Of a stretch of 64,000 nucleotides of DNA, positions 55,961 to 64,000 are shown piece by piece (position 1 is the first letter of the stretch; every line of letters begins with the position of its first letter). A program made the translations under genes and the position numbers. The stretch spans positions 2,046,001 to 2,110,000 of the forward strand of contig NZ_CP019428.1 in the NCBI RefSeq assembly GCF_009834565.1, written 5' to 3'. Source of the stretch: Pseudomonas sp. R76 (GTDB taxonomy: Bacteria; Pseudomonadota; Gammaproteobacteria; Pseudomonadales; Pseudomonadaceae). The notes under the pieces are model-generated. The model was not told the DNA's origin, did not search any database, and saw nothing but the letters and a program-made list of their open reading frames with translations.

Positions 55961-56920
55961 GTGCACATATTCGTGACTGGGGCTTCGGGATTCGTGGGAA
56001 GCCGGTTGGTCCAAGTGTCAGCCGCTCGCAATGATGTTCGCGTCACTGTTGCAGCAAGAGGCAGCCGCTTTACCTGTGCAACGGCTACGCGCGTGGTTCG
56101 ATTCGATGACCTCTCGACTGCAGACTTTTCGGCTGGACTTGCCGGTGTGGACGCGGTGGTTCATTGCGCCGCTCGCGTGCACGTCATGAACGAGCTGGAC
56201 GCAGACCCGCTGCAGGCCTTCCGCCATGTCAACGTCGAGGGCACGCTTAACGTGGCTCGCCAGGCCGCAGCGGCCGGGGTGCGCCGATTTGTTTTTATCA
56301 GCTCGATCAAGGTCAACGGCGAAGGTACAGAGCCCGGCGTACCGTTCACAGCGGATCAGCCAGCCAACCCCGCAGATCCTTACGGCGTTTCAAAGATGGA
56401 AGCCGAGCAGGGCCTTCGGGAACTGGCCGTGGCCACCGGTATGGAAGTCGTGATCATTCGGCCCGTACTTGTTTATGGGCCAGGGGTAAAAGCCAATTTC
56501 CTCAGCATGATGCGTTGGCTGCACAAAGGTGTACCGTTGCCTTTCGGCGCCATTCATAACGCTCGCAGCCTTGTGGCCCTGGACAACCTGGTTGACCTGG
56601 CCCTCCTGTGCACGAGCCATCCAGCCGCAGCCAATCAGACCTTTATGGTCAGCGATGGCGAAGATTTGTCGACCACCGTTCTGCTACGCAAGATGGCGTC
56701 AGCGTTGGGCAAGCCGGCACGTCTTCTGCCTGTCCCGGCGGTTTTGCTGAGCGCCGCTGCAAGGCTGCTGGGCAAGCGCAGCCTTTCTCAACGTTTGTGT
56801 GGCTCATTGCAGGTTGATATCGCCAAGACGCGCGCTGTTTTGGATTGGACGCCGCCGCTGTCAGTGGACCAGGCGCTGAAAGTGACAGCCTCCGATTACA
56901 TGGAAAATGAAAAGACATGA
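55961..56920 (+). CDS. SDR sugar-nucleotide 4-reductase/epimerase, WbpV-like
   Basis: A 319-residue extended SDR. The NAD motif is GASGFVGSRL (residues 7-16); 'VFISSIKVNGEG' and Tyr-x3-Lys in 'DPYGVSKMEAEQGL' are catalytic. In P. aeruginosa serotype O6 WbpV works with WbpM to make UDP-D-QuiNAc (or D-FucNAc), and the gene order wbpV-wbpL-wbpM is the same here. It starts with GTG, preceded by AAGGAG, and its stop overlaps the wbpL ATG by four bases. Whether it yields the gluco or galacto product cannot be told. Confidence 0.87.
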   Translation: MHIFVTGASGFVGSRLVQVSAARNDVRVTVAARGSRFTCATATRVVRFDDLSTADFSAGLAGVDAVVHCAARVHVMNELDADPLQAFRHVNVEGTLNVARQAAAAGVRRFVFISSIKVNGEGTEPGVPFTADQPANPADPYGVSKMEAEQGLRELAVATGMEVVIIRPVLVYGPGVKANFLSMMRWLHKGVPLPFGAIHNARSLVALDNLVDLALLCTSHPAAANQTFMVSDGEDLSTTVLLRKMASALGKPARLLPVPAVLLSAAARLLGKRSLSQRLCGSLQVDIAKTRAVLDWTPPLSVDQALKVTASDYMENEKT

Positions 56921-57930
56921 GTGAGTGGTGGATCGTTCTTGCTGTTGCATTGATTTCATTTTTGATGACTGCTGTATTAAGACGCTATGCGCTTTCGCGC
57001 AGCATAATTGACATCCCGAATGCACGCAGTTCCCATTCGGTGCCTACCCCGCGAGGCGGTGGTGTCGCGATTGTCCTGGCGTTTCTGGTGATGATCCCTG
57101 TGTTGGGGTGGCAGGGGCTGGTGGGTGGCGACATGTTGATCGCAGTGGGAGGCGCGGGTGCGCTGGTGGCCGTCTTGGGTTTTATGGACGATCATGGTCA
57201 CATTGCTGCCCGCTGGCGCCTGGCAGGCCATTTTGCAGCGGCGGCATGGGCGTTGTTCTGGATGAACGGGCTTGCGCCGCTGACGGTATTTGGCTGGGAC
57301 CTGCACCTGGGGCTGATCGGCAATATCCTGGCTGCGATCTATCTGGTCTGGATGCTCAACCTCTACAATTTCATGGATGGAATTGATGGGATCGCCAGTG
57401 TAGAAGCGATCTGCGCCTGCCTTGGCGGCTGTCTGCTGTATGCGCTGAGTGGTCATCAGGGCATGATTTGGCTGCCGCTGCTGTTGGCCGCGGCGGTAGG
57501 TGCGTTCCTGGTGTGGAATTTCCCGCCTGCCAAAATCTTCATGGGCGATGCCGGCAGTGGGTTCCTGGGCGTTATCCTGGGCTGTTTCTCTATTCAGGCC
57601 GCCTGGGTTAACTCTTCTTTTTTCTGGGCGTGGTTGATTTTGCTGGGCATATTCGTGGTCGACGCTACGTTTACGCTTGTGCGCCGCCTGCTACGGGGCG
57701 ATAAGGTCTATGAAGCGCATCGCAGTCATGCCTATCAGTTTGCTTCACGCAAGTTTGGTAAACACCTGCCGGTGACGTTGGCAGTGGCGGCCATTAACCT
57801 CGTTTGGTTATTGCCCATTGCACTCGGTGTTGTTCTGTATGGATGGGATGGAGCGTGGGCACTGGTTCTCGCATACGTGCCGCTGATCCTCCTGGCAATC
57901 AAGTTTCACGCCGGCGAGCTTGAGCGGTAA
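56917..57930 (+). CDS. wbpL: Undecaprenyl-phosphate sugar-1-phosphate transferase WbpL
   Basis: A 337-residue membrane protein of the WecA/MraY/WbpL family with about ten hydrophobic segments. Catalytic and UDP-binding motifs are 'NARSSHSVPTPRGGGVAIV' (residues about 29-47), 'GFMDDHGH', 'NLYNFMDGIDGIAS' and 'FPPAKIFMGDAGSGFLG', and 'HRSHAYQ' in the last cytoplasmic loop. WbpL starts O-unit assembly by moving a D-FucNAc/D-QuiNAc-1-phosphate to undecaprenyl phosphate in the inner membrane. It overlaps the gene before it by four bases. Confidence 0.94.
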   Translation: MSEWWIVLAVALISFLMTAVLRRYALSRSIIDIPNARSSHSVPTPRGGGVAIVLAFLVMIPVLGWQGLVGGDMLIAVGGAGALVAVLGFMDDHGHIAARWRLAGHFAAAAWALFWMNGLAPLTVFGWDLHLGLIGNILAAIYLVWMLNLYNFMDGIDGIASVEAICACLGGCLLYALSGHQGMIWLPLLLAAAVGAFLVWNFPPAKIFMGDAGSGFLGVILGCFSIQAAWVNSSFFWAWLILLGIFVVDATFTLVRRLLRGDKVYEAHRSHAYQFASRKFGKHLPVTLAVAAINLVWLLPIALGVVLYGWDGAWALVLAYVPLILLAIKFHAGELER

Positions 57931-58037
57931 CGGTGGCAACTAGTCGCACGTGCAGCCAGCCTTAAAGCCTTCAGAGGGTTCATGGATGGCCTTACAAAGG
58001 CAAAGTAATAGGATGTTAAGAGGTGTTTGAAACCGCT

Positions 58038-60032
58038 ATGGATAAGTTACGGGCCTATTTGGTCGCTTTGCCCAGACGAAAAAAACGACTGATTCAGGTC
58101 GGCACGGATGTGTTTGTCGTTTGGGCTGCCTTGTGGCTTGCGTTCGTTGTACGCCTGGGCATCGATGAATTGGTCAACCCGGTTCGTCTTCACCTCTGGT
58201 TGTTCATCGCCGCTCCAGTGATTGCCATTCCGCTGTTCATCCGCTTCGGCATGTACCGGGCAGTGATGCGCTACTTCGGCAACGACGCATTGATCGCGAT
58301 TATCAAGGCGGTCAGCTTGTCCTCGCTCATCCTTGGCGTGGTGGTTTACTGGTACAGCAACCATCAAAATGTGGTGCCGCGCTCCATTATCTTCAACTAC
58401 TGGTGGCTCAGCCTGATCATGGTGGGCGGCGTGCGGTTGGCCATGCGCCAATATTTCATGGGCGACTGGTTCTCCGCGGCACAACATGTGCCGTTTACCA
58501 ACCGCGAGGATGGCCTGCCTCGTGTCGCCATCTACGGCGCAGGTTCTGCCGGCAATCAGCTGGTAGCGGCCTTGCGAATGGGCCGTGTGATGCGGCCGGT
58601 GGCATTTATTGACGATGATTCAAGTATTTCCGAGCGCGTGATTTCCGGGCTGCAAGTGTATAAGCCCAAGCACATCCAACGCATGATCGACGCGACGGGC
58701 GCGCAGGAAATATTGCTGGCGATTCCTTCCTCCAACCGCGGGCGTCGCCGTGAGATCCTCGGGTTTCTTGAAGGTTTCCCTCTGCATGTGCGCAGTGTTC
58801 CCGGGTTCATGGACCTGGCCAGTGGCAGGGTGAAGGTCGACGATATCCAGGAAGTCGATATTGCAGACCTTTTGGGCCGGGACACGGTGCCTGCCCAGCA
58901 CGAATTGCTCGAACGCTGTATCAAAGGGCAGAACGTGATGGTAACGGGGGCGGGCGGCTCAATTGGTTCAGAATTGTGCCGGCAGATCCTGACACTGCGC
59001 CCGACATCGTTGCTGCTGTTCGAACACAGTGAGTTCAATCTATACAGCATCCTGTGCGAGCTGGAAGAGCGTATAAATCGCGAGTCGTTACCGGTCAAAA
59101 TCTTGCCCATCCTGGGTTCGGTGCGTAATCAATCCAAGTTGCTGGATGTGATGAAAGCCTGGCACGTCAGCACGGTTTATCACGCTGCCGCGTACAAACA
59201 CGTGCCGATGGTCGAGCACAACATCGCCGAAGGTGTGTTGAATAATGTCATAGGCACACTGAACACTGCGCAAGCTGCATTGCAGGCAGGCGTGGCCAAT
59301 TTCGTGCTGATCTCTACCGACAAGGCGGTGCGCCCGACCAATGTCATGGGCAGTACCAAGCGCCTCGCCGAATTGACCCTGCAAGCCCTTAGCCGCGAAG
59401 TAGCCCCGGTATTGTTTGGCGACAAATCGAATGTCTCGCGTGTTAACAAGACCCGATTCACCATGGTGCGTTTCGGCAATGTACTCGGCTCCTCCGGTTC
59501 GGTGATTCCGCTGTTTCATAAGCAAATCAAGTCGGGTGGCCCGGTGACTGTCACTCACCCGAAGATAACCCGCTACTTCATGACCATCCCGGAAGCTGCG
59601 CAGCTGGTGATTCAGGCCGGTTCAATGGGCCTGGGCGGTGACGTATTCGTGCTGGACATGGGCGAGCCGGTGAAAATCGTCGAACTCGCGGAGAAGATGA
59701 TTCACTTGTCTGGCCTGAGTGTGCGTTCGGATAAAAACCCGCATGGCGATATCGCCATCGAGTTTTCAGGCCTGCGCCCTGGTGAAAAGCTTTACGAAGA
59801 GTTACTCATTGGCGACAACGTAGTAGCCACTCAGCACCCGATGATCATGAGTGCCAATGAAGACCACCTGGCCTGGGATCTGCTCAAGGTCAAGTTGAAC
59901 GAACTGCTGGGGGCCGTGGATCAGGATGATTACTCCCGCGTTCGACAGCTGCTGCGCGACACCGTAAGTGGCTACTCGCCGGACGGTGAAATCGTCGATC
60001 TGATTTTCCAGCAGCGCCGTTTGGAGCCTTAA
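58038..60032 (+). CDS. wbpM: UDP-GlcNAc 4,6-dehydratase WbpM
   Basis: A 664-residue membrane-bound dehydratase. Four membrane segments lie in residues about 15-135, then a first nucleotide-binding fold ('RVAIYGAGSAGNQLVAALR'), then the catalytic SDR domain with 'VTGAGGSIGSELCRQI' near residue 302, 'AAAYKHVPMVEHN' and Met-x3-Lys in 'NVMGSTKRLAE'. It makes the 4-keto-6-deoxy sugar used by WbpV for the first sugar of the unit. The ATG at 58038 matches the P. aeruginosa start; a GTG at 58023 has a better-spaced AGGA and is possible. It is the last gene of the cluster and is followed by a terminator. Confidence 0.95.
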   Translation: MDKLRAYLVALPRRKKRLIQVGTDVFVVWAALWLAFVVRLGIDELVNPVRLHLWLFIAAPVIAIPLFIRFGMYRAVMRYFGNDALIAIIKAVSLSSLILGVVVYWYSNHQNVVPRSIIFNYWWLSLIMVGGVRLAMRQYFMGDWFSAAQHVPFTNREDGLPRVAIYGAGSAGNQLVAALRMGRVMRPVAFIDDDSSISERVISGLQVYKPKHIQRMIDATGAQEILLAIPSSNRGRRREILGFLEGFPLHVRSVPGFMDLASGRVKVDDIQEVDIADLLGRDTVPAQHELLERCIKGQNVMVTGAGGSIGSELCRQILTLRPTSLLLFEHSEFNLYSILCELEERINRESLPVKILPILGSVRNQSKLLDVMKAWHVSTVYHAAAYKHVPMVEHNIAEGVLNNVIGTLNTAQAALQAGVANFVLISTDKAVRPTNVMGSTKRLAELTLQALSREVAPVLFGDKSNVSRVNKTRFTMVRFGNVLGSSGSVIPLFHKQIKSGGPVTVTHPKITRYFMTIPEAAQLVIQAGSMGLGGDVFVLDMGEPVKIVELAEKMIHLSGLSVRSDKNPHGDIAIEFSGLRPGEKLYEELLIGDNVVATQHPMIMSANEDHLAWDLLKVKLNELLGAVDQDDYSRVRQLLRDTVSGYSPDGEIVDLIFQQRRLEP

Positions 60033-60088
60033 ACTCACACTCTGTAACCCCTGCGTTTTTGACTCCTTCCAAACATCGCCTAAGTTTG

Positions 60089-60116
60089 AAAAGCAGCTTC
60101 GGAAAGCTGCTTTTCT
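60089..60116 (+). terminator. Intrinsic terminator of the O-antigen cluster
   Basis: AAAAGCAGCTT-CGGA-AAGCTGCTTTT, a perfect 11-base-pair stem with a four-base loop, lies 57 bases after wbpM and overlaps the leader of the ComEA-like gene. The T-rich end continues TTTTCTTCT. Because it is symmetric in A and T it could act in both directions. Confidence 0.85.
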
Positions 60117-60142
60117 TCTACCGATGTCATGGAGCGTCACCA

Positions 60143-60475
60143 ATGCAAAACACTTACATCTCTTCCCTGATCTTTGCCTTCCTCACCACGTTCTCAGTTG
60201 CCGCCAACGCAGCGCCCTCTATCAAACCCGAAGCCCCAACCCCCATCGCCGCACAGATGAACAAGGCCGAGCAATCCGCCAAGGTCAACCTGAACGCCGC
60301 CGACGCGGAAACCCTGCGTCGCGACCTCTTCGGCATCGGCGCGGCCAAAGCCAAGGCGATCATCGCTTATCGCGAAAGCAATGGCCCGTTCACGGCAGTG
60401 GATGAGTTGTTGGAAGTTAAAGGCATCGGCAAGGCGTTGCTGGAGAAGAACCGCGACAGGCTGGCGATCAATTGA
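60143..60475 (+). CDS. ComEA-family helix-hairpin-helix protein
   Basis: A 110-residue secreted DNA-binding protein. A signal peptide (residues 1 to about 23, ending ANA) precedes a short linker and two helix-hairpin-helix motifs: 'VNLNAADAETLRRDLFGIGAAKAKAIIAYRE' and 'VDELLEVKGIGKALLEKNRDRL'. ComEA proteins bind incoming DNA in the periplasm during natural transformation. This short form follows wbpM in P. aeruginosa as well, so it is a core gene and not part of the O-antigen set. GGAG lies eight bases before the ATG. Confidence 0.92.
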   Translation: MQNTYISSLIFAFLTTFSVAANAAPSIKPEAPTPIAAQMNKAEQSAKVNLNAADAETLRRDLFGIGAAKAKAIIAYRESNGPFTAVDELLEVKGIGKALLEKNRDRLAIN

Positions 60476-60502
60476 GGATGTGAACGTTGCCAGGGAGGCC
60501 GG

Positions 60503-61081
60503 TCATTGACCGGCCTTTTCAGCCTCTGCAACCTGCGCCTTCAAACTGGCGCGTACCACGTCCAGGATGCGCGTCGCCAACTGCGTACTTTCGACACTGC
60601 GGGCCAGTACCAGCGCGCCCACCAGCGTCGACATCAACACCAGGCTTTGTTCATCGGCATTCGCGCTGCCAAGCGCCGCCTCGACTTGTTTCAACCGAGC
60701 CCCAAGTACCGCATCCGTGGTCGGACTATGCTGGCCTTTGAGGCCAAGTTCCGAAGACATGGTCGTTAGCGGGCAGCCCTGATCCGGCGAGGTCTGGTGC
60801 CATTCAGACAGGTAGCTGTCGATAAACGCATCCAGCGGCCGTTCCTGGCTGAACAGCATTTCGCAATGTGCATCCAGTTCTGCAGCGGCTGCCTGCAGGG
60901 CTTTTTCCACCAACTCGTGTTTGGATTTGAAATGGGCATAAAACCCGCCGTGCGTCAGGTCCAGCGCTTTCATCAACGGCTGCAGGCCAGTGGCGCCAAT
61001 GCCGTCGCGGCGAAAGCGCACCGAGGCTTCCTTGATGATGCGTTGGTGAGTCTAGGCTTTATGGTCTGACGAATAACGCAT
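60503..61081 (-). pseudogene. TetR/AcrR-family regulator gene interrupted by an amber codon
   Basis: A TetR-type regulator: the full frame from the ATG at 61081 would encode 192 residues, beginning 'MRYSSDHKA', then a TAG codon (61052-61054) at codon 10, then 'THQRIIKEASVRFRRDGIGATGLQPLMKALDLTHGGFYAHFKSKHELVEKAL', the complete helix-turn-helix. The ancestral codon was most likely CAG (Gln). The C-terminal ligand domain is intact. Re-initiation at a GTG at 61021 would lose most of helix 1 of the DNA-binding domain, so I expect little or no function. It may regulate itself or the ComEA-GntR neighbourhood; the target is unknown. Confidence 0.8.
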
Positions 61082-61212
61082 AGGACTGCCTCGTGAACAA
61101 GCGCGCATTTTAACGGGTAACGCTGTTTTAAACATCCAGACAACGCTAAACCGCGTTGGCATGAAAAGTGGTTACATCTTGCCAGTGATTGTTCAACAAT
61201 CGTGAGGTGGTC

Positions 61213-61857
61213 ATGACGCTCAGCTTGTCTTTAGCCGATCAGATAGCGCTTGAATTGCGTGCCGACATCATTGGCGGGCGGCTGTTACCTGGAATGGCGT
61301 TGGTCGAGGCGGACCTGGTCAAGGCCTATAACGCCTCGCGCAATACCATCCGCGAGGCCTTGCATCGTTTGGGGCAGGAGGGGCTTACACGCTACGTGCG
61401 CAACAAAGGTGTGATGGTGCGGCGGTTGGAGCGAGACGAGGTGCGTGATCTGTTCGTCGTGCGGCGTACCCTCGAATTGCAGGCCATCACCCAGAGCGGC
61501 GCGCTCACCGATGCTCAGGCCGAGCACATGCAAAACGCCATTGAGGCCACCACGCTGGCCCGCGACCGTGAAGACTGGCGCGCCGTGGCGACGCACAGCC
61601 TGGTGTTTCACCAGCAGATTGTCGGCCTGATGCGCAGCCCATTGTTCGATGAGTTCTTCGCCCAGGTCATTGCCCAACTGCGCCTGGTGTTTTGTTCCGC
61701 CATTGATGAGCAACGCTTCCAGTCGCCCTGGCTGGAGCGAGACCGCGAGATTTACGCGTTATTGGTTCAAGGGGACAAACCGGCGGCGGGTCAAGCGATG
61801 AGCTTGTACCTGGATGATTCGGAGCGCCTGACATTGGCCCTGTTTACTCAACCCTGA
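61213..61857 (+). CDS. GntR-family regulator, FCD (FadR) subgroup
   Basis: A 214-residue regulator with an N-terminal winged helix ('LADQIALELRADIIGGRLLPGMALVEADLVKAYNASRNTIREALHRLGQEGLTRYVRNKGVMVRRL') and an all-helical FCD effector domain (residues about 80-205). FCD proteins usually sense small carboxylic acids or related metabolites and repress a neighbouring operon. The DUF1989 gene begins 14 bases after its stop, so the two are co-transcribed and probably work on one pathway. The ATG at 61213 has GAGG five bases upstream. Confidence 0.92.
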   Translation: MTLSLSLADQIALELRADIIGGRLLPGMALVEADLVKAYNASRNTIREALHRLGQEGLTRYVRNKGVMVRRLERDEVRDLFVVRRTLELQAITQSGALTDAQAEHMQNAIEATTLARDREDWRAVATHSLVFHQQIVGLMRSPLFDEFFAQVIAQLRLVFCSAIDEQRFQSPWLERDREIYALLVQGDKPAAGQAMSLYLDDSERLTLALFTQP

Positions 61858-61871
61858 TCGAGGATCGCAGC

Positions 61872-62720
61872 ATGTACAAAGACTATCCGGCCGCTTACCA
61901 GGTCAGTAAAGGTTCGGCCCTGCAGGTGGACACGGCGTTCTACGAGCGCATTCGTGACCAGGCGCACAAACGCACGTTGGTCGAGCAGTTCGAAGTGCCG
62001 ATTCGCACGGGCAGGGCATGGAAAGTGCCGGCCGGGCATGTGTTCCGTGTCACCACGCCGGTGGGGCCGCAGGTCGGCGACTTTAATGTGTGGAACGCCA
62101 ACGACCCGCGCGAACGCTTGTGGGCGGCGCGCACCCGACAGTTGCAGGGCGCGCATGTCAGCACCCATGACCGGCTGTGGTCGAACCTGCCGTTTTTGCG
62201 GCCTTTGGTCACCATCACCGATGACAGCCTGGCGAGCTACGGCATCGATGAACATGGCGGGCGCCTGCATGATTTGCTTGGCACGCGTTGCGACCCGTAT
62301 GTGAACCGCATGCTCACCGGCGAAGACTTTCACCACCATTGCCATTCAAACCTGACCCGCGCTGTACTGCCCCATGGCCTGACCGAATTCGATGTACATG
62401 ACGTGTTGAATATCTTCCAGTGCACGGGCCTCAACCACGATGACATGTACTTCATGAAGGCCTGCCCGGCGCAGAAGGGCGACTACCTGGAGTTTTTTGC
62501 CGAAATTGATTTGCTGTGCGCGCTGTCGACGTGTCCCGGCGGGGATCTGTCGCTGCCGATGTGGGGGCCGGACGCGCAAGACCCGCTGACGGTATGTCGC
62601 CCGCTGGGTGTGGAGATTTATCGGTTGGAGGATGAGTTGCTCAAGGGCTGGAGCCAACCCGAGCGTGCGGCCTATAAAGGCCAGCACGGGTTGCATATCG
62701 CCAAGGCGGCGTGGGAGTAG
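61872..62720 (+). CDS. DUF1989 (urea carboxylase-associated) family protein
   Basis: A 282-residue protein of the DUF1989 family. Markers are 'WKVPAGHVFRVTTPVGPQVGDFNVWNANDPRERLWAARTR' (residues about 50-89), 'DLLGTRCDPYVN', 'HHHCHSNLTRAVLPHGL' and 'CPGGDLSLPMWG'; the His- and Cys-rich segments suggest a metal site. Family members are found beside urea amidolyase and amine-use genes, and some act as guanidine-related carboxyguanidine deiminase subunits, but this longer single-gene form has no proven role. The GntR regulator upstream and the ethanolamine permease gene nearby hint at amine or amide metabolism; that is an inference. Confidence 0.85.
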   Translation: MYKDYPAAYQVSKGSALQVDTAFYERIRDQAHKRTLVEQFEVPIRTGRAWKVPAGHVFRVTTPVGPQVGDFNVWNANDPRERLWAARTRQLQGAHVSTHDRLWSNLPFLRPLVTITDDSLASYGIDEHGGRLHDLLGTRCDPYVNRMLTGEDFHHHCHSNLTRAVLPHGLTEFDVHDVLNIFQCTGLNHDDMYFMKACPAQKGDYLEFFAEIDLLCALSTCPGGDLSLPMWGPDAQDPLTVCRPLGVEIYRLEDELLKGWSQPERAAYKGQHGLHIAKAAWE

Positions 62721-62728
62721 CGGCAGGT

Positions 62729-62896
62729 TCAGCGGTCCTGGGCGTCCTTTGAGTCCGCTTGGGCGTTGCGCTCGGCCACGCGTTTGCGTTGTTCGTCGGT
62801 GAGTTCCACCTTGTTGGCGCTGTCACGCAGCATCAATAAACCACCGACGATCGAACCGATCGCGACCACTAAAATCAACCAGGCATACCACGGCAT
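62729..62896 (-). CDS. DUF2897-family small membrane protein
   Basis: A 55-residue protein: one hydrophobic segment (residues about 4-22, 'YAWLILVVAIGSIVGGLLML') and a charged C-terminal half. The pattern matches DUF2897, found in many Pseudomonas with unknown role. The ATG at 62896 has a strong AAGGAGA upstream, better than the longer frame to 62938. It is convergent with the DUF1989 gene, nine bases apart. Confidence 0.8.
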   Translation of the reverse strand: MPWYAWLILVVAIGSIVGGLLMLRDSANKVELTDEQRKRVAERNAQADSKDAQDR

Positions 62897-62919
62897 AGGG
62901 CTCTCCTTGAGGCAGCAAA

Positions 62920-62940
62920 CCGTGGGGAAATTTCCCACGG
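62920..62940. repeat. Perfect 7-base inverted repeat CCGTGGG/CCCACGG
   Basis: CCGTGGG and CCCACGG flank GAAATTT. It lies 24 bases upstream of the DUF2897 gene. A closely related repeat is at 1191-1209, suggesting a dispersed short palindrome or a common regulatory site. Confidence 0.45.
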
Positions 62941-63006
62941 TAATAGCTGCTTTGAGTAACGGGCTTTCTTAGTAGTTCATTGTAGGCCCGTTCTGCTCCA
63001 GTAGCC

Positions 63007-64000
63007 TCACAGCCCGGTCAACATCGCATCCGCCGGTGCATCGGCGCGGTCCTGCGCGGTCAGTTGGAAGTACACAAACCCCACCACCATGAAACCCAGG
63101 AAAATCAGCCCGATCAGCGCGTTGAACCAGGCCATGGCCACCAGGCACACCAGCGCCAGTACCAGCGCAATGCCCGGCACAATCGGGTAGCCCGGCGCAC
63201 GGAAGGTACGCTCCAGCAGCGGCTCGGTCTTACGCAGCTTGAACAGGCTGAGCATGCTCATGATGTACATCACGATGGCCCCGAACACCGCCATGGTGAT
63301 CATCGCCGCCGTCAGTGTCATGCCGCCCAGGTTGATCAGGCCGTCGCTCTAGATGGCCGCGATACCGACCACGCCACCGGCGATGATTGCCCGGTGCGGT
63401 GTCTGAAAGCGCGACAGTTTGGCCAGGAAAGACGGCAAGTAACCGGCGCGGGCCAGGGCGAAGAACTGGCGCGAGTAACCGAGGATGATGCCGTGAAAGC
63501 TCGCCACCAGGCCGAACAGGCCGATCCACACCAGCATGTGCAGCCAGCCGGAGCTGTCGCCTACCACGGTTTTCATGGCTTGCGGCAACGGGTCATTGAT
63601 GTTCGATAGGGTGCGCCAGTCGCCCACGCCGCCGGCGAAGAACATCACGCCCATGGCCAGGATCACCAGCGTCAGGATGCCGCTGATGTAGGCTTTTGGA
63701 ATGGTGCGTTTAGGGTCTTTTGCCTCCTCGGCCGCCATGGCTGCGCCTTCGATGGCGAGAAAGAACCAGATGGCAAAGGGAATGGCGGCAAACATCCCGG
63801 CAATGGCCGGAGCGCTGAAGGTGTCTGAACCGGCCCAGCCATTCAGGGCAAAGTTGCTGAAGCTGAACGCAGGCGCGACCACGCCCATGAACACCAGCAA
63901 TTCGGCGACGGCCAGCACGCACACCACCAGTTCGAAGGTGGCGGCGAGCTTCACGCCGAGAATATTCAAGCCCATGAACACGATGTAGGCGCCGACCGCC
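63007..64000 (-). pseudogene. Ethanolamine permease gene (3' part) interrupted by an amber codon
   Basis: The gene runs off the right edge of the window, so its start is not seen. The visible part encodes the C-terminal two-thirds of an APC-superfamily permease of the ethanolamine type: 'IPFAIWFFLAIEGAAMAAEEAKDPKRTIPKAYI', 'GLVASFHGIILGYSRQFFALARAGYLPSFLAKL' and, at the end, 'MSMLSLFKLRKTEPLLERTFRAPGYPIVP'. A TAG at 63349-63351 follows 'GGVVGIAAI', and the frame goes on as 'SDGLINLGGMTLTAAM' without any shift. The ancestral codon was probably TAC or TAT (Tyr). Truncation there would remove the last membrane segments, so function is probably lost unless the codon is a read error. Confidence 0.82.

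Noticed and set aside
60503..63981. Amber codons read as sense (recoding or pyrrolysine) in this strain
   Set aside because: Many intact genes in the window end with TAG, and no recoding machinery is visible. Point mutation or read error is simpler.

Overview
The window is chromosomal DNA from a fluorescent Pseudomonas, most likely of the P. fluorescens group. The evidence is the gene order gyrA-serC-pheA-hisC-tyrA/aroA-cmk-rpsA-ihfB followed by an O-antigen cluster ending in wbpM and a ComEA-like gene, which is the P. aeruginosa order. Further support comes from the order mtaD-ubiG-mupP-yciK, a FabV-type enoyl reductase, high-GC codon use, and many GTGGGAGC(G/T)GGCTTGC-type REP elements. All calls rest on reading the sequence and on recalled family knowledge; no database search was run.

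Layout. 0-7.7 kb is a mosaic of small accessory genes: an AT-rich hypothetical, a DUF6124 gene, small lipoproteins, an MFS exporter, malate:quinone oxidoreductase with a signal-like N-terminus, an EamA transporter remnant, and an AbrB/PIN toxin-antitoxin pair with a clear operator palindrome. 7.7-15 kb holds a Rid-family protein, ppnN, an LpxO-like hydroxylase, fabV, a HAD hydrolase, a LysR regulator and an acetylornithine-type aminotransferase. 15-20 kb is a purine uptake block: PunR regulator, PunC transporter, a Tsx-like outer-membrane protein and an NCS2 permease.

20-28.3 kb is the most interesting locus. A LuxR-type solo regulator is flanked by two proline-iminopeptidase-like hydrolases and a five-gene Dpp/Opp-type ABC transporter. 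Lux-box-like inverted repeats lie in front of both hydrolase genes. This layout matches the plant-signal-responsive PipR system described in Pseudomonas GM79. 28.4-33.3 kb carries yciK, mupP, ubiG, mtaD and an mtnA whose active-site motifs are altered. 33.7-45.8 kb is the conserved gyrA-to-ihfB block of replication, aromatic amino-acid, nucleotide and translation genes.

46.9-60 kb is a Wzx/Wzy-type O-antigen cluster of eleven genes, less GC-rich than its surroundings. It predicts a small repeat unit, started by WbpL on a WbpM/WbpV-made sugar, extended by two GT4 transferases, and containing an L-QuiNAc/L-FucNAc-type sugar and a WecE-made 4-amino sugar. It has no wzz and no 4-N-acetyltransferase. 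60-64 kb holds a ComEA-like protein, a TetR gene with an in-frame amber codon, a GntR regulator with a DUF1989 partner, a DUF2897 membrane peptide, and the 3' part of an ethanolamine permease gene that also has an in-frame amber codon.

Decay recurs across the window (EamA fragment, TetR and permease ambers, mtnA substitutions, an over-run stop at the dppD/dppF junction). Read errors should be ruled out before these are taken as biology.
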